64,000 nt of DNA from Streptomyces sp. NBC_01750 (lineage in GTDB: Bacteria > Actinomycetota > Actinomycetes > Streptomycetales > Streptomycetaceae): NCBI RefSeq assembly GCF_035918095.1, contig NZ_CP109137.1:3536001-3600000 (forward strand). Reading direction: 5' to 3'. The notes under the pieces were generated by a model, which was not told where the DNA came from, ran no database searches, and saw nothing but the letters and a program-made list of their open reading frames with translations. A program made the translations under genes and the position numbers. Positions within the stretch are counted from its first letter, which is position 1, and every line of letters starts with the position of its first letter. Shown here in pieces: positions 1 to 13,734 of the stretch.

Positions 1-1
1 C

Positions 2-754
2 ACCCCCCAGTGCGCCCTCCCCGCCGCGCGCAGCGCCGGCGATGCCGACCTCGGCGGCGAGCGGTACTCCTCCGAGACGTCCCATGCCGACAGCTGCTAC
101 CCGAGCGGCGGCCTGCCCACCCTGCTCAGGATCGACGAGCCGAACGAGGGCGACACAGTCCTGCTCGGCTCCCCCGACATCCTCTACAACCATCGTCTGG
201 ACAAGCACGGCAACGCTTCCCTCGCCCTGCAACTCCTCGGCTCCCGCACCCATCTGGTCTGGTACCTCCCTTCGCTCAGTGACAGCTCCGCCGCTGACGA
301 CAGCACCGACGGCGGCGGCAGCAGCTCATTCCTCGACCTGGTCCCCTCCGGCTGGGCCTGGGGGACTCTCCAACTCGCCCTCGCCGCAGTCCTGGCCGCC
401 GTCTGGCGCGCCCGCCGTCTCGGTCCCCTGGTGACCGAGCGGCTCCCCGTGGCCATCCGCGCTTCCGAGTCCACCGAAGGCCGTGCCCGCCTCTACCGCA
501 AGGTGAACGCCCGCGACCGCGCGGCCGCAGCCCTGCGCTCGGCCACCCGCACCCGCCTCACCCCGCTTCTCGGCGTCCCCCCGACCGACGCCCACTCCCC
601 CGAGGTCCTGCTCCCGGCGGTGTCGGCCCAACTCCCCACCGGCGAACGGGATCTCAAGACCCTGCTCTTCGGCCCGGCACCGGTCAACGACACCGCCCTC
701 ATTCATCTGGCAGACCAACTCGACGCCCTCGAAAGAGAGGTACGCACTTCATGA
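2..754 (+). CDS. DUF4350 domain-containing protein (5'-truncated)
   Basis: The reading frame is open from base 2 to the stop at 752-754, so the N-terminus lies outside the window. About 250 residues are visible. They include a stretch on setting a 'GSPDIL..N' state and a 'TRTHLVWYLPS'-like segment typical of DUF4350 proteins, one hydrophobic segment (around bases 355-410, 'GWAWGTLQLALAAVLAAVW') followed by basic residues, and a cytoplasmic C-terminal tail. The stop overlaps the start of the MoxR gene (ATGA, 751-754), so the two are translationally coupled. In actinobacteria DUF4350 genes commonly precede moxR and a DUF58 gene. The biochemical role is unknown; a membrane-associated accessory to the MoxR chaperone is an inference. 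Confidence 0.8.
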   Translation, partial: TPQCALPAARSAGDADLGGERYSSETSHADSCYPSGGLPTLLRIDEPNEGDTVLLGSPDILYNHRLDKHGNASLALQLLGSRTHLVWYLPSLSDSSAADDSTDGGGSSSFLDLVPSGWAWGTLQLALAAVLAAVWRARRLGPLVTERLPVAIRASESTEGRARLYRKVNARDRAAAALRSATRTRLTPLLGVPPTDAHSPEVLLPAVSAQLPTGERDLKTLLFGPAPVNDTALIHLADQLDALEREVRTS

Positions 755-1734
755 GCGCCCCGACCCCCGAGACAGCTCAGAACTCGGACCGCGCCCGCAC
801 CTCCCTGGAGGCACTGCGCACCGAGATCGCCAAGGCCGTGGTCGGCCAGGACCCCGCTGTCACCGGGCTCGTCGTGGCTCTGCTCTGCCGCGGCCACGTC
901 CTCCTCGAAGGAGTACCCGGCGTCGCCAAGACGCTGTTGGTCCGCACCCTCGCGGCGTCCCTCGAACTCGACACCAAGCGCGTCCAGTTCACCCCCGATC
1001 TGATGCCCAGTGATGTCACCGGATCCCTTGTCTACGACGCCCGCACCGCCGAGTTCTCCTTCCAGCCCGGTCCGGTGTTCACCAACCTTCTGCTCGCCGA
1101 CGAAATCAACCGCACCCCGCCCAAGACCCAGTCATCGCTCCTCGAAGCAATGGAAGAGCGGCAGGTCACTGTCGACGGCACGCCCCGCCTGCTGCCCGAC
1201 CCGTTCCTGGTCGCCGCGACCCAGAACCCGGTGGAGTACGAAGGCACATACCCGCTCCCCGAAGCCCAACTGGACCGCTTCCTGCTCAAACTGACGGTCC
1301 CTCTGCCCTCCCGTGAGGACGAGATCAACGTCCTCACCCGTCACGCTGAAGGCTTCGACCCACGCGACCTCAAGTCCGCGGGCGTGCGCCCCGTCGCCGG
1401 CCCCGCCGACCTGGAAGCGGCTCGTGCCGCCGTCGCCAAGACCTCCGTCTCCTCCGAGATCGCCGGCTATGTCGTCGATATCTGCCGTGCCACCCGTGAA
1501 TCCCCCTCACTCACCCTCGGTGTGTCTCCCCGAGGTGCTACAGCCCTGCTCTCCACCGCACGCGCCTGGGCCTGGCTCACCGGCCGGGACTACGTCATCC
1601 CGGACGATGTGAAGGCCCTGGCTCTGCCCACCCTGCGCCACCGGATCCAGCTCCGCCCTGAGGCAGAGATGGAGGGAGTCACCGCCGACTCCGTCATCAC
1701 CGCGATCCTCGCCCACGTCCCCGTCCCCCGCTGA
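751..1734 (+). CDS. MoxR family AAA+ ATPase
   Basis: A 327-aa protein of normal family length. It has a Walker A motif near residues 54-61 (GVPGVAKT), a Walker B motif 'LLADEINR' about 55 residues later, and the 'ATQNP' sensor segment typical of MoxR AAA+ proteins. The C-terminal part is the AAA lid ('SPRGATALLSTARAWAWL'). MoxR ATPases act as chaperones that help vWA/DUF58 partner proteins mature, often for envelope functions. The start ATG overlaps the upstream stop, and the DUF58 gene begins 11 bp downstream, which fits a MoxR-DUF58 pair. The client is not known. Confidence 0.93.
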   Translation: MSAPTPETAQNSDRARTSLEALRTEIAKAVVGQDPAVTGLVVALLCRGHVLLEGVPGVAKTLLVRTLAASLELDTKRVQFTPDLMPSDVTGSLVYDARTAEFSFQPGPVFTNLLLADEINRTPPKTQSSLLEAMEERQVTVDGTPRLLPDPFLVAATQNPVEYEGTYPLPEAQLDRFLLKLTVPLPSREDEINVLTRHAEGFDPRDLKSAGVRPVAGPADLEAARAAVAKTSVSSEIAGYVVDICRATRESPSLTLGVSPRGATALLSTARAWAWLTGRDYVIPDDVKALALPTLRHRIQLRPEAEMEGVTADSVITAILAHVPVPR

Positions 1735-1745
1735 GGCAGTGACCC

Positions 1746-3056
1746 ATGGCCCTCACCGGAAGAACGGCGCTTCTCGCAGCTCTCGGCTCTCTCCCCGTCG
1801 GCATCCTCGCTCCGAGCTGGACAGGGATGCTCGCCGTGAACGCGCCTCTCTCACTGGCAATCCTGTGCGACTACGCGCTCGCCGCGCCAGTGCGAACGCT
1901 CCGATTCACCCGAAGCGGTGACACATCAGTTCGATTGGGTGACAGCGCGAAAGTGCAGCTCACTGTCACCAACACCTCCAGCCGCCGTCTGCGCGCCCAC
2001 CTCCGCGACGCCTGGCCGCCCAGCAGCTGGCTCACCGGCACCGAACAAGCCGCGTCCCGGCACAGATTGACCGTCCCCTCTGGTGAACGCAGACGTCTCA
2101 CCACGGTCCTGCGCCCCACGCGCCGCGGCGACCGTGAGGCGGAACGCGTCACCGTCCGCTCGTACGGGCCACTGGGCCTAGCCGCCCGTCAGGGCAGCCA
2201 CCAGGTCCCCTGGACCGTGCGCGTGCTGCCGCCTTTCACCAGCCGCAAGCATCTGCCGTCCCGGCTTGCCCGACTGCGTGAGCTCGACGGCCGCACCAGC
2301 GTCCTGATCCGCGGACAGGGCACCGAGTTCGACAGCCTCCGCGACTATGTCCCGGGGGATGACACCCGTTCCATCGACTGGCGCGCCACCGCCCGGCAGT
2401 CCACCGTCGCCGTACGCACGTGGCGCCCCGAACGCGATCGCCACATCCTCGTCGTACTCGACACCGGCCGCACCTCGGCCGGCCGGGTCGGAGATGTCCC
2501 GCGCCTCGACGCGGCCATGGACGCAGCACTGCTCCTCACCGTACTGGCCTCGCGCGCCGGTGACCGTGTGGACCTCCTGGCCTACGACCGCCGTGTCCGC
2601 GCCCAGGTCCAAGGCCGTTCGGCCGGCGACCTGCTGCCCGCCGTGGTCAACGCCCTCGCTCCACTGGAACCCGAGCTCGTGGAAACCGACGCCCGCGGCC
2701 TCAGTGCCACGGCACTGCACAGCGCCCCGCGCCGCTCCCTCATCGTTCTGCTCACCAGCCTCGACGCCGCGCCGATCGAAGAGGGACTGCTCCCCGTCCT
2801 TCCTCAGCTCACAAAACGCCACACCGTACTCGTGGCCTCGGTCGCTGACCCTCACATCGAGCAGATGACCAAGACCCGAGGCACCGTCGAGGCCGTGTAC
2901 GAGGCCGCGGCCGCCACCCAGGCCCAGGCTCAGCGCCGCCGTACTGCGGAACAACTCCAGCGCCACGGAGTCACGGTCGTCGACGCCACGCCTGACCGCC
3001 TCGCCCCTGCCCTCGCGGATGCCTATCTGGCGTTGAAGGCCGCCGGCCGTCTCTGA
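1746..3056 (+). CDS. DUF58 domain-containing protein
   Basis: A 436-aa protein with two short hydrophobic segments at the N-terminus (about residues 5-45), an Ig-like middle region ('VQLTVTNTSSRRLRAHLRD'), and the DUF58 signature around residues 185-215 ('FDSLRDYVPGDDTRSIDWRA'). This is followed by a vWA-like half ('HILVVLDTGRTS'). It is the expected partner of the MoxR ATPase immediately upstream. The gene ends 56 bp before the hairpin that also terminates the oppositely oriented rRNA operon. In related genomes SpoIIM-like and RDD genes usually follow; here the rRNA operon intervenes. Confidence 0.92.
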   Translation: MALTGRTALLAALGSLPVGILAPSWTGMLAVNAPLSLAILCDYALAAPVRTLRFTRSGDTSVRLGDSAKVQLTVTNTSSRRLRAHLRDAWPPSSWLTGTEQAASRHRLTVPSGERRRLTTVLRPTRRGDREAERVTVRSYGPLGLAARQGSHQVPWTVRVLPPFTSRKHLPSRLARLRELDGRTSVLIRGQGTEFDSLRDYVPGDDTRSIDWRATARQSTVAVRTWRPERDRHILVVLDTGRTSAGRVGDVPRLDAAMDAALLLTVLASRAGDRVDLLAYDRRVRAQVQGRSAGDLLPAVVNALAPLEPELVETDARGLSATALHSAPRRSLIVLLTSLDAAPIEEGLLPVLPQLTKRHTVLVASVADPHIEQMTKTRGTVEAVYEAAAATQAQAQRRRTAEQLQRHGVTVVDATPDRLAPALADAYLALKAAGRL

Positions 3057-3111
3057 GCGGCGGGCGGGGCATACGAATCGGGCGGGTTGGCGTAATGGGG
3101 CCCGAACGCAG

Positions 3112-3144
3112 AAAAGCCCCGCACCATAACGGTGCGGGGCTTTC
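3112..3144. terminator. Bidirectional hairpin terminator between DUF58 gene and rRNA operon
   Basis: A strong stem (AAAGCCCCGCACC paired with GGTGCGGGGCTTT, four-base loop) is flanked by A-rich and T-rich runs on the two sides. It lies just beyond the 3' end of 5S rRNA on the minus strand and 56 bp after the DUF58 stop on the plus strand. It could therefore end transcription from both directions. Confidence 0.85.
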
Positions 3145-3155
3145 CCACAATGATT

Positions 3156-3272
3156 GTTCGGCGGTGTCCTACTCTCCCACAGGGTCCCCCCTGCAGTACC
3201 ATCGGCGCTGAAAGGCTTAGCTTCCGGGTTCGGAATGTAACCGGGCGTTTCCCTAACGCTATGACCACCGAA
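3156..3272 (-). rRNA. rrf: 5S ribosomal RNA
   Basis: The minus strand reads GTTTCGGTGGTCATAGCG at its 5' end and ends near CACCGCCGAACA. It contains the central CCGAACCCGGAAGCTAAG segment diagnostic of bacterial 5S rRNA. It is about 117-120 nt long; the ends are set by eye and may be off by two or three bases. It is the last gene of the rRNA operon, about 95 bp after 23S. Confidence 0.95.
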
Positions 3273-3366
3273 ACTCTATGAAGATGTACGACCCGGAATC
3301 CCCGCACAGGGGGACTCGACAGTTCGTTGCTTCAGAACTAACACAGTGGACGCGAGCAACTGAGGA

Positions 3367-8312
<4,946 letters not shown>

Positions 8313-8488
8313 ATGTTCTCCCGTAATCGGGATCAACACCACAAGAGCGGAACAGCCGGTCGGAATAAGACCGACTGTTCACAGCGTCCTCGCTGTGTCA
8401 TTGCCTGCCCCGCTGCAATGAGCAGGGACAGGACTTTCAAAGGAACCTCGAACCTGCCGAAACAGGCCGGGGTATCAACATATCTGGC

Positions 8489-8524
8489 GTTGACTTTTGG
8501 CACGCTGTTGAGTTCTCAAGGAAC
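8489..8524 (-). promoter_or_regulatory. Conserved rrn leader element (processing/antitermination)
   Basis: The minus strand reads TTCCTTGAGAACTCAACAGC followed by GTGCCAAAAGTCAACGCC. This block is familiar from Streptomyces rRNA leaders, where it takes part in the pre-16S processing stem and antitermination. A matching 'GAGAACT' segment occurs in the 16S-23S spacer. The assignment rests on recognition of the motif, not on folding. Confidence 0.55.
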
Positions 8525-8831
8525 GGACGCTTCCTTTGTACTCACCCACAGAACACTGTCTGAGGCTTTCCTCCGGGCGCTTCCCTTCGTGTTTCCAACC
8601 TTACCAGATCTTTTTCCTGTTCCGTTTCCGGTTCGGAATTCGATTCCAGTGGCCGTTGGGGGCCTTTGCCTTTCGGCTGATCCGACTTTATCAGAAGCAT
8701 TCGGCCGAGCTAATCGGCCATCGTGATCCGGATAAGAATCGGGAGGCTCTGTGGAAATTCAATTTCCAGGTAAGAGCGAGAGAGACATTAGCGGTCACAC
8801 TCGCACTTGTCCAGTCCGAGGCAACCGTTAA

Positions 8832-8860
8832 AATCTACCTCCCCACGACGACCGTGTCAA
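8832..8860 (-). promoter_or_regulatory. Near-consensus promoter of the rRNA operon
   Basis: On the minus strand TTGACA (8860-8855) is followed after exactly 17 bp by TAGATT (8837-8832). This is the consensus -35 and the Streptomyces-type -10 for the principal sigma factor HrdB. It points toward 16S, about 520 bp upstream. It is the best promoter match noticed in this window. Confidence 0.75.
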
Positions 8861-8912
8861 CGGTTTTGTGGGGCGCAGAGGAGACTAGCAGCTCAGAAGC
8901 GTCCGACGCACA

Positions 8913-9920
8913 TCAGGCAGCGGCCGGGAGTGCGGCGCTGCGGTCCGCCTCATCCACGTCGCCGATGTCGCCGGCGCGGGCTGCTCGGCCGCCCAGGATG
9001 TAGACGTACGCCAGAAACGCCAGTTCAGCGGCGATGCCAATGGCGATACGCACCCAGGTCGGCAGTCCCGATGGGGTGACGAAGCCTTCGATCACGCCCG
9101 ACACGAAGAGGACGAGGGCGAGGCCAATGGCCATACCGATGGCGGAGCGGCCCTGCTGGGCGAGGGCTGTGCGGCGGGATTGAGGGCCTGGATCGATGAC
9201 AGTCCAGCCGAGGCGGAGGCCGGTGCCGGCGGCGACGAAGACAGCTGTCAGTTCGAGCAGTCCGTGCGGGAGGACCAGGCCCAGGAAGACGTCGAGGCGA
9301 CCGGCCGACGACATCAGACCTATACCGACGCCGAGGTTGAGCACATTGAGGAAGAGAATCCAGATCACCGGGATGCAGAGGAACGCTCCCAGCGTCAGGC
9401 ACATGGCGGCGGCTTGAGCGTTGTTCGTCCAGACCTGGGCGGCGAAGGAGGCCGCCGGGTGGCTCGAGTAGTACGTCTCGTACTCACCGCCCGGGCGGGT
9501 CAGCCGGCGCAGTTCGTCCGGGGCGCCGATCGCCGACTGGACCTCGGGGTGGGCGCCGATCCACCAGCCGATGATCGCGGCGAGGACAGTGGAGAGGACC
9601 GCCGTGGGGATCCACCAGTGGCGGGAGCGGTAAACGGCCGCCGGGAAGCCCGCGGTGAGGAAGCGGACCGCGTCGCGCCAAGTGGCTCGGCGGGTTCCGG
9701 TGACGGTGGAGCGCGCTCGGGCAACGAGCTGGGTGAGCCTGCCTGTCAGGATCGGGTCACGGGCGCTGGACTGTATGAGAGAGAGATGTGTGGCCGTGCG
9801 TTGGTAGAGAGCGACGAGTTCGTCGGCCTCGGCACCGGTGAGCTGACGTCCCCGGTGCAGGAGGTGGTCCAGGCGGTCCCACTCGGTGCGGTGGGCGGTC
9901 ACGAAGACATCGAGGTCCAT
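8913..9920 (-). CDS. Stage II sporulation protein M-like (SpoIIM/DUF95) membrane protein
   Basis: A 335-aa protein with a soluble N-terminal part ('DVFVTAHRTEWDRLDHLLHRG', then a helical region) typical of SpoIIM/DUF95 proteins. About six membrane segments follow from residue 100 onward, with conserved 'HG..EL' ('LPHGLLELTAVFVAAG') in the middle. Bacillus SpoIIM takes part in engulfment with peptidoglycan hydrolases, but actinobacterial homologues usually sit beside MoxR/DUF58 and RDD genes and have no assigned role. Transcribed divergently from the RDD gene, 122 bp away. Confidence 0.88.
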   Translation of the reverse strand: MDLDVFVTAHRTEWDRLDHLLHRGRQLTGAEADELVALYQRTATHLSLIQSSARDPILTGRLTQLVARARSTVTGTRRATWRDAVRFLTAGFPAAVYRSRHWWIPTAVLSTVLAAIIGWWIGAHPEVQSAIGAPDELRRLTRPGGEYETYYSSHPAASFAAQVWTNNAQAAAMCLTLGAFLCIPVIWILFLNVLNLGVGIGLMSSAGRLDVFLGLVLPHGLLELTAVFVAAGTGLRLGWTVIDPGPQSRRTALAQQGRSAIGMAIGLALVLFVSGVIEGFVTPSGLPTWVRIAIGIAAELAFLAYVYILGGRAARAGDIGDVDEADRSAALPAAA

Positions 9921-10042
9921 GGTCGGCTGCTGCTCCAGGCACTGGGTGCGTACGGTCCTTACTACTGCGGCGCGCTGCGGGTCAGCTTGGCAGACTGAGG
10001 AATCAAGGGGCAGGGAAGTTCGACGGTGAAGGGCGGGCAGCA

Positions 10043-11035
10043 GTGAGTGCGCTTGTGACGGGGGATGCGGTCGTACTGGGGCTGCAGCCGGCGAAACTGC
10101 CGAGCCGGGCGCTCGCTCTCGTGATCGACCTCATCGTGGTTTGGACCGCGTTTCTCCTGGTGTCGATAGGGCTTGCGCTAGCGACCGATTCGCTGGACGA
10201 GGCGGCGGCCACCGCGGTGTCGATCGCGACGTTCCTGCTGGTCCTGGTGGGGGCGCCGATAGCCGTGGAAACTCTCAGCCACGGACGCTCGCTCGGGAAG
10301 CTCGCCTGTGGGCTGCGGGTGGTGCGGGACGACGGCGGGCCGATCCGGTTCCGGCATGCGCTGGTGCGTGGGGCGATGGGTGTGGTGGAAATCCTGATGT
10401 CGTTCGGGGTCATCGCCTGTATCGCTTCGCTGGTGTCGGCACGGGGGCGGCGGATAGGAGACGTGTTCGCGGGGACTCTGGTGGTCCGGGAGAGGGTGCC
10501 GGCCGGGCGGGGGATGGTGGTGCCGCCTCCGCCGCCGTGGCTGGTCGGGCGGTTCGCCGAACTGGATCTGTCGGGTGTGCCTGATGATCTGTGGCTTGCG
10601 ATACGTCAGTACCTGACGCGGATGAGGCAGCTTGACCAGGCGGTGAGCTGGTCGATGGCGGAACGTCTGGCCGGCGACATGGCGGCGTGCACGGGGGCTC
10701 CCCTGCCGGAGAGGGTGCCGCCGGCCGCCTATTTGGCGGCTGTGGTGAACGAGCGACAGGCGCGTGACGCTCGGAAGGCGTTCGGGGCGGCCGGGGCCAA
10801 GGCAGGGGCCGGGGGCGGCCCGCAGGGTTGGGTGACTCAGGGGGCGACCGGCGACGGCCCGGTGCCTGGTGCCGGGGCCGCGGGAGGAGTGGCACCGGGG
10901 GCGGTTGGTGCCGGTGGTGTCGCCGTGCCGAGTGGGGTGGCGCCGAGTGCCGTTGCTGCGGAGGCCGAGGCGGTGCCGGGTGCGGAGCCGGACACGGAGA
11001 CGCCGCCGGTCACGGGGTTCGCTCCGCCCGCGTAG
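10043..11035 (+). CDS. RDD family membrane protein
   Basis: A 330-aa protein. Residues 1-150 form an RDD domain with three membrane helices: 'LPSRALALVIDLIVVWTAFL' is the first and carries the R..D signature, and 'GRSLGKLACGLRVV..DGGP' is characteristic of the family. The middle contains a soluble region ending near residue 230. The last 80 residues are Ala/Gly/Pro/Val-rich low complexity. RDD proteins are often transporter-like or stress membrane proteins; function here is unknown. It is divergent from the SpoIIM-like gene and probably belongs functionally with the MoxR/DUF58 module. Confidence 0.88.
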   Translation: MSALVTGDAVVLGLQPAKLPSRALALVIDLIVVWTAFLLVSIGLALATDSLDEAAATAVSIATFLLVLVGAPIAVETLSHGRSLGKLACGLRVVRDDGGPIRFRHALVRGAMGVVEILMSFGVIACIASLVSARGRRIGDVFAGTLVVRERVPAGRGMVVPPPPPWLVGRFAELDLSGVPDDLWLAIRQYLTRMRQLDQAVSWSMAERLAGDMAACTGAPLPERVPPAAYLAAVVNERQARDARKAFGAAGAKAGAGGGPQGWVTQGATGDGPVPGAGAAGGVAPGAVGAGGVAVPSGVAPSAVAAEAEAVPGAEPDTETPPVTGFAPPA

Positions 11036-11087
11036 GGGCGGCGGGGGACGGATCGTCGGGCTTTCCGGTCGGCAGGTCATCGGAATC

Positions 11088-11167
11088 CCTCAGGGCCTCA
11101 GGGCCTCAGGGCCTCAGGGCCTCAGGGCCTCAGGGCCTCAGGGCCTCAGGGCCTCAGGGCCTCAGGG
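11088..11167. repeat. Perfect tandem array, ten copies of an 8-bp unit (CCTCAGGG)
   Basis: Ten uninterrupted, identical copies of CCTCAGGG occupy exactly 80 bp between the convergent RDD gene and the 204-aa gene. The last copy overlaps the TGA stop of the minus-strand gene (11162-11164). The unit is close to palindromic (reverse complement CCCTGAGG), so both strands can fold locally. Perfect identity suggests recent slipped-strand expansion. Confidence 0.97.
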
Positions 11168-11776
11168 GAAGACCGAGGGCGGGGTCTCGAGGTTTTCGAG
11201 TTCGATGCCGGGGGCTGCGACCACCACGTCCCCGGCGATGTGGACGACGTGCTGCTCACCCGTGTCCAGGGCGCTGACCTGGTATTCGTCCACCATCAGG
11301 GGCCCGTTGTCAGTGGCATGCGCTTCACTCTTCACCAGTGCCCAGGACTGGTCGAGAGTGCGGGGAGCGAGGACCGGATCCGTGAAGGCGACGAGGCGGA
11401 CACGCGTCGCGGGGGAATCGGGGGTGAGGCGCAGGAGACGTGAGGTCGCGACAAGGAAGGCGGGGGATGTGCCGGTGAAGGCGTGGGCGCGGACATTGCC
11501 TTCGGTGGCATGAGCGCCGGTGGGGTCGGTGCGCACCCAGGTGACGCCGTCGAGGGCGGCACCGCGGACCTGCCAGCTCGCGGCGTGGAGTTCGAGACGG
11601 ATGGGACGGCCGAGTTCGTCGAGGGCGAGGTCGACGGAGCCGGCGTGGTCACCGGAAGGGGTGGTGATCTGGGAGACGTAGCGCCAGCCGGAGGGGCCGG
11701 GGGCGCAATGGAAGTGTTCTTCACCGAGGGGGGTGTGATCGTGCGGATCGTGAAGCGAATAACGGCCGCGGGGCAT
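11162..11776 (-). CDS. Conserved-type hypothetical protein, 204 aa
   Basis: A 204-aa soluble protein without signal peptide or membrane segment; I do not recognise the family. Visible features are a His/Asp-rich N-terminus ('HDPHDHTPLGEEHFHC'), a segment 'ALDELGRPIRLELHAASWQV', and 'TWVRTDPTGAHATEGNVRAH'. These suggest a beta-rich protein, perhaps a lipid- or ligand-binding barrel, which is inference only. Codon bias is typical of the neighbours. It lies downstream of ahcY on the same strand, but a strong hairpin at 11830-11878 separates them, so it probably has its own promoter. Its stop lies within the 8-bp repeat array. Confidence 0.75.
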   Translation of the reverse strand: MPRGRYSLHDPHDHTPLGEEHFHCAPGPSGWRYVSQITTPSGDHAGSVDLALDELGRPIRLELHAASWQVRGAALDGVTWVRTDPTGAHATEGNVRAHAFTGTSPAFLVATSRLLRLTPDSPATRVRLVAFTDPVLAPRTLDQSWALVKSEAHATDNGPLMVDEYQVSALDTGEQHVVHIAGDVVVAAPGIELENLETPPSVFP

Positions 11777-11829
11777 GGGGCTCAGGTGTCCTAGTGCGGT
11801 GAGGCTCTTACCGGGAGCCGATCGAGGCC

Positions 11830-11878
11830 GGTACCAGGCAGGCCCCCGACACGGGGGTGCGGGGGCCTGCCTGGTACC
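11830..11878 (-). terminator. Strong hairpin terminator after ahcY
   Basis: Perfect 18-bp inverted repeat (11830-11847 with 11861-11878) with a 13-nt loop, starting 36 bp after the ahcY stop codon on the minus strand. There is no long T-run, as is common in Streptomyces. Confidence 0.8.
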
Positions 11879-11914
11879 GCTGGTACCTACCGCTGAGGGT
11901 GTGTCAGTAGCCGA

Positions 11915-13372
11915 TCAGTAGCGGTAGTGGTCGGACTTGTACGGGCCCTCGACGTCGACGCCGATGTAGGCGGCCTGCTCGGGACGGAGCGTCGTCAGCT
12001 TCACGCCGAGCGCGGCCAGGTGCAGCCGGGCGACCTTCTCGTCCAGGTGCTTGGGCAGCACGTAGACGTCGGTCGGGTACTCCTCGGGCTTGGTGAACAG
12101 CTCGATCTGGGCCAGCGTCTGGTCCGCGAAGCTGTTCGACATCACGAACGAGGGGTGACCCGTCGCGTTGCCCAGGTTCAGCAGCCGGCCCTCGGACAGC
12201 ACGATCAGGACCTTGCCGTCGGGGAAGGTCCAGGTGTGGACCTGCGGCTTGACCTCGTCCTTGACGACGCCCGGGACGGCGGCCAGGCCGGCCATGTCGA
12301 TCTCGTTGTCGAAGTGACCGATGTTCCCGACGATCGCCTGGTGCTTCATCCTGGCCATCTCCGAGGCCATGATGATGTCCTTGTTGCCGGTCGTGGTGAT
12401 GAAGATGTCCGCCGTCTCCACCACCTCGTCCAGCGTGGTCACCTGATAGCCGTCCATCGCCGCCTGCAGCGCGCAGATCGGGTCGATCTCCGTGACGATG
12501 ACACGGGCACCCTGGCCACGCAGCGACTCCGCGCAGCCCTTGCCCACATCGCCGTAACCGCACACAACCGCCGTCTTGCCGCCGATCAGCACGTCGGTGG
12601 CACGGTTGATGCCGTCGATCAGCGAATGGCGGCAACCGTACTTGTTGTCGAACTTCGACTTGGTGACGGCATCGTTCACATTGATCGCCGGGAAGAGCAG
12701 AGTGCCATCCCGGTGCATCTCGTACAGACGGTGCACACCCGTCGTCGTCTCCTCCGTCACACCACGAATCTCGGACGCCAACTGCGTCCACTTCTGCGGC
12801 GCCTCCGTGAGGGTGCGGTTGAGGAGGGTCAGGATGTGCGCGTACTCCTCGCTGTCCGCGGTCGAGGGGTCCGGTGCGGCGCCGGCCTTCTCGAACTCCA
12901 CGCCCTTGTGGACCAGGAGGGTCGCGTCACCGCCGTCGTCGAGGATCATGTTCGGGCCGCCGGTGGGGGTGTTGGGCCAGGTCAGCGCCTGCTCCGTGCA
13001 CCACCAGTACTCCTCCAGCGTCTCCCCCTTCCACGCGAACACCGGAATACCGGCCGGGGCCTGCGGGGTGCCCGTCGGGCCGACCGCGATCGCCGCGGCC
13101 GCGTGGTCCTGGGTGGAGAAGATGTTGCACGACGCCCAGCGGACCTCGGCGCCCAGAGCGGCCAGGGTCTCGATCAGCACCGCCGTCTGCACCGTCATGT
13201 GCAGCGAACCGGTGATGCGGGCACCCGCCAACGGCTGGGCGGCGGCGTACTCCTTGCGGATCGACATCAGACCGGGCATCTCGTGCTCGGCGAGAGTGAT
13301 CTCCTTGCGGCCGAACTCGGCGAGGGAAAGGTCGGCGACCTTGAAGTCCTGGGCAGTGGCGACAGTCGACAT
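11915..13372 (-). CDS. ahcY: Adenosylhomocysteinase
   Basis: A 485-aa enzyme that hydrolyses S-adenosylhomocysteine to adenosine and homocysteine, sustaining the methyl cycle in the cytoplasm. Recognisable segments are '[20 protein letters not shown]' near the N-terminus, '[20 protein letters not shown]', the NAD-binding '[20 protein letters not shown]', and the C-terminal '[10 protein letters not shown]' that closes the neighbouring NAD site. The length includes the roughly 40-residue insertion common in bacterial and plant-type enzymes. It is divergent from the PTS gene; the 362-bp gap holds its promoter. Confidence 0.97.
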   Translation of the reverse strand: MSTVATAQDFKVADLSLAEFGRKEITLAEHEMPGLMSIRKEYAAAQPLAGARITGSLHMTVQTAVLIETLAALGAEVRWASCNIFSTQDHAAAAIAVGPTGTPQAPAGIPVFAWKGETLEEYWWCTEQALTWPNTPTGGPNMILDDGGDATLLVHKGVEFEKAGAAPDPSTADSEEYAHILTLLNRTLTEAPQKWTQLASEIRGVTEETTTGVHRLYEMHRDGTLLFPAINVNDAVTKSKFDNKYGCRHSLIDGINRATDVLIGGKTAVVCGYGDVGKGCAESLRGQGARVIVTEIDPICALQAAMDGYQVTTLDEVVETADIFITTTGNKDIIMASEMARMKHQAIVGNIGHFDNEIDMAGLAAVPGVVKDEVKPQVHTWTFPDGKVLIVLSEGRLLNLGNATGHPSFVMSNSFADQTLAQIELFTKPEEYPTDVYVLPKHLDEKVARLHLAALGVKLTTLRPEQAAYIGVDVEGPYKSDHYRY

Positions 13373-13734
13373 GCGAGCTGCTCCTCGTGGTGTGGGTCGA
13401 GGGTGGGTACGGCTGGCTCTGCGGCGGCCATGGGCATACGAATGCCCGGGCGCCCGCAGCGCAGTCCGTCGGAGGCCCTCTCTCCCTCGGCCGGTCCGTG
13501 GAACGGAACCGCCCGACCGCCATCAGCAGCGACGTCTGACTCTGGTCACGAATCTACACCGATCGGCCCAGCGGGCCCCAGCCCGCCCGGGCTGGGATCC
13601 GGACATGTTCGAGGTCCGGCGCTCCTGCCTGGTGAAAGCCTTCCGGCTTTTGCGTTCGCGCTCAGGTGTTGCACGATGCCGCGTGGATCGGGAACATCTG
13701 CACGATCTGCGCAGCGAAGCGTTAGGAGAACCAC
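13373..13734. promoter_or_regulatory. Divergent intergenic region, ahcY / PTS permease
   Basis: 362 bp between divergent starts. On the minus strand a TAGATT -10-like hexamer occurs at 13556-13551 without a clear -35 partner, which would give ahcY a leader of about 170 nt. On the plus strand the PTS gene has a good AGGAG ribosome binding site (around 13723-13727) before its GTG start. I saw no convincing riboswitch fold; SAH riboswitches are known mainly outside actinobacteria. Confidence 0.4.

Larger units (their letters stand above)
8313..8912 (-). promoter_or_regulatory. rRNA operon leader and promoter region
   Basis: 600 bp without a convincing gene between 16S and the spoIIM-like gene. 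On the minus strand it holds a near-consensus promoter (8832-8860). Further TGATAAAGT (8685-8693) and GGTAAGGTT-like segments may be the -10 regions of additional promoters; multiple tandem promoters are usual for Streptomyces rrn operons. The leader element TTGAGAACTCAACAGCGTGCC lies about 170 nt before 16S. Short open frames on the plus strand here look spurious because they have poor codon bias. Confidence 0.75.

Noticed and set aside
11088..11167. CRISPR array
   Set aside because: The 8-bp units are contiguous with no spacers, and no cas genes are in the window.
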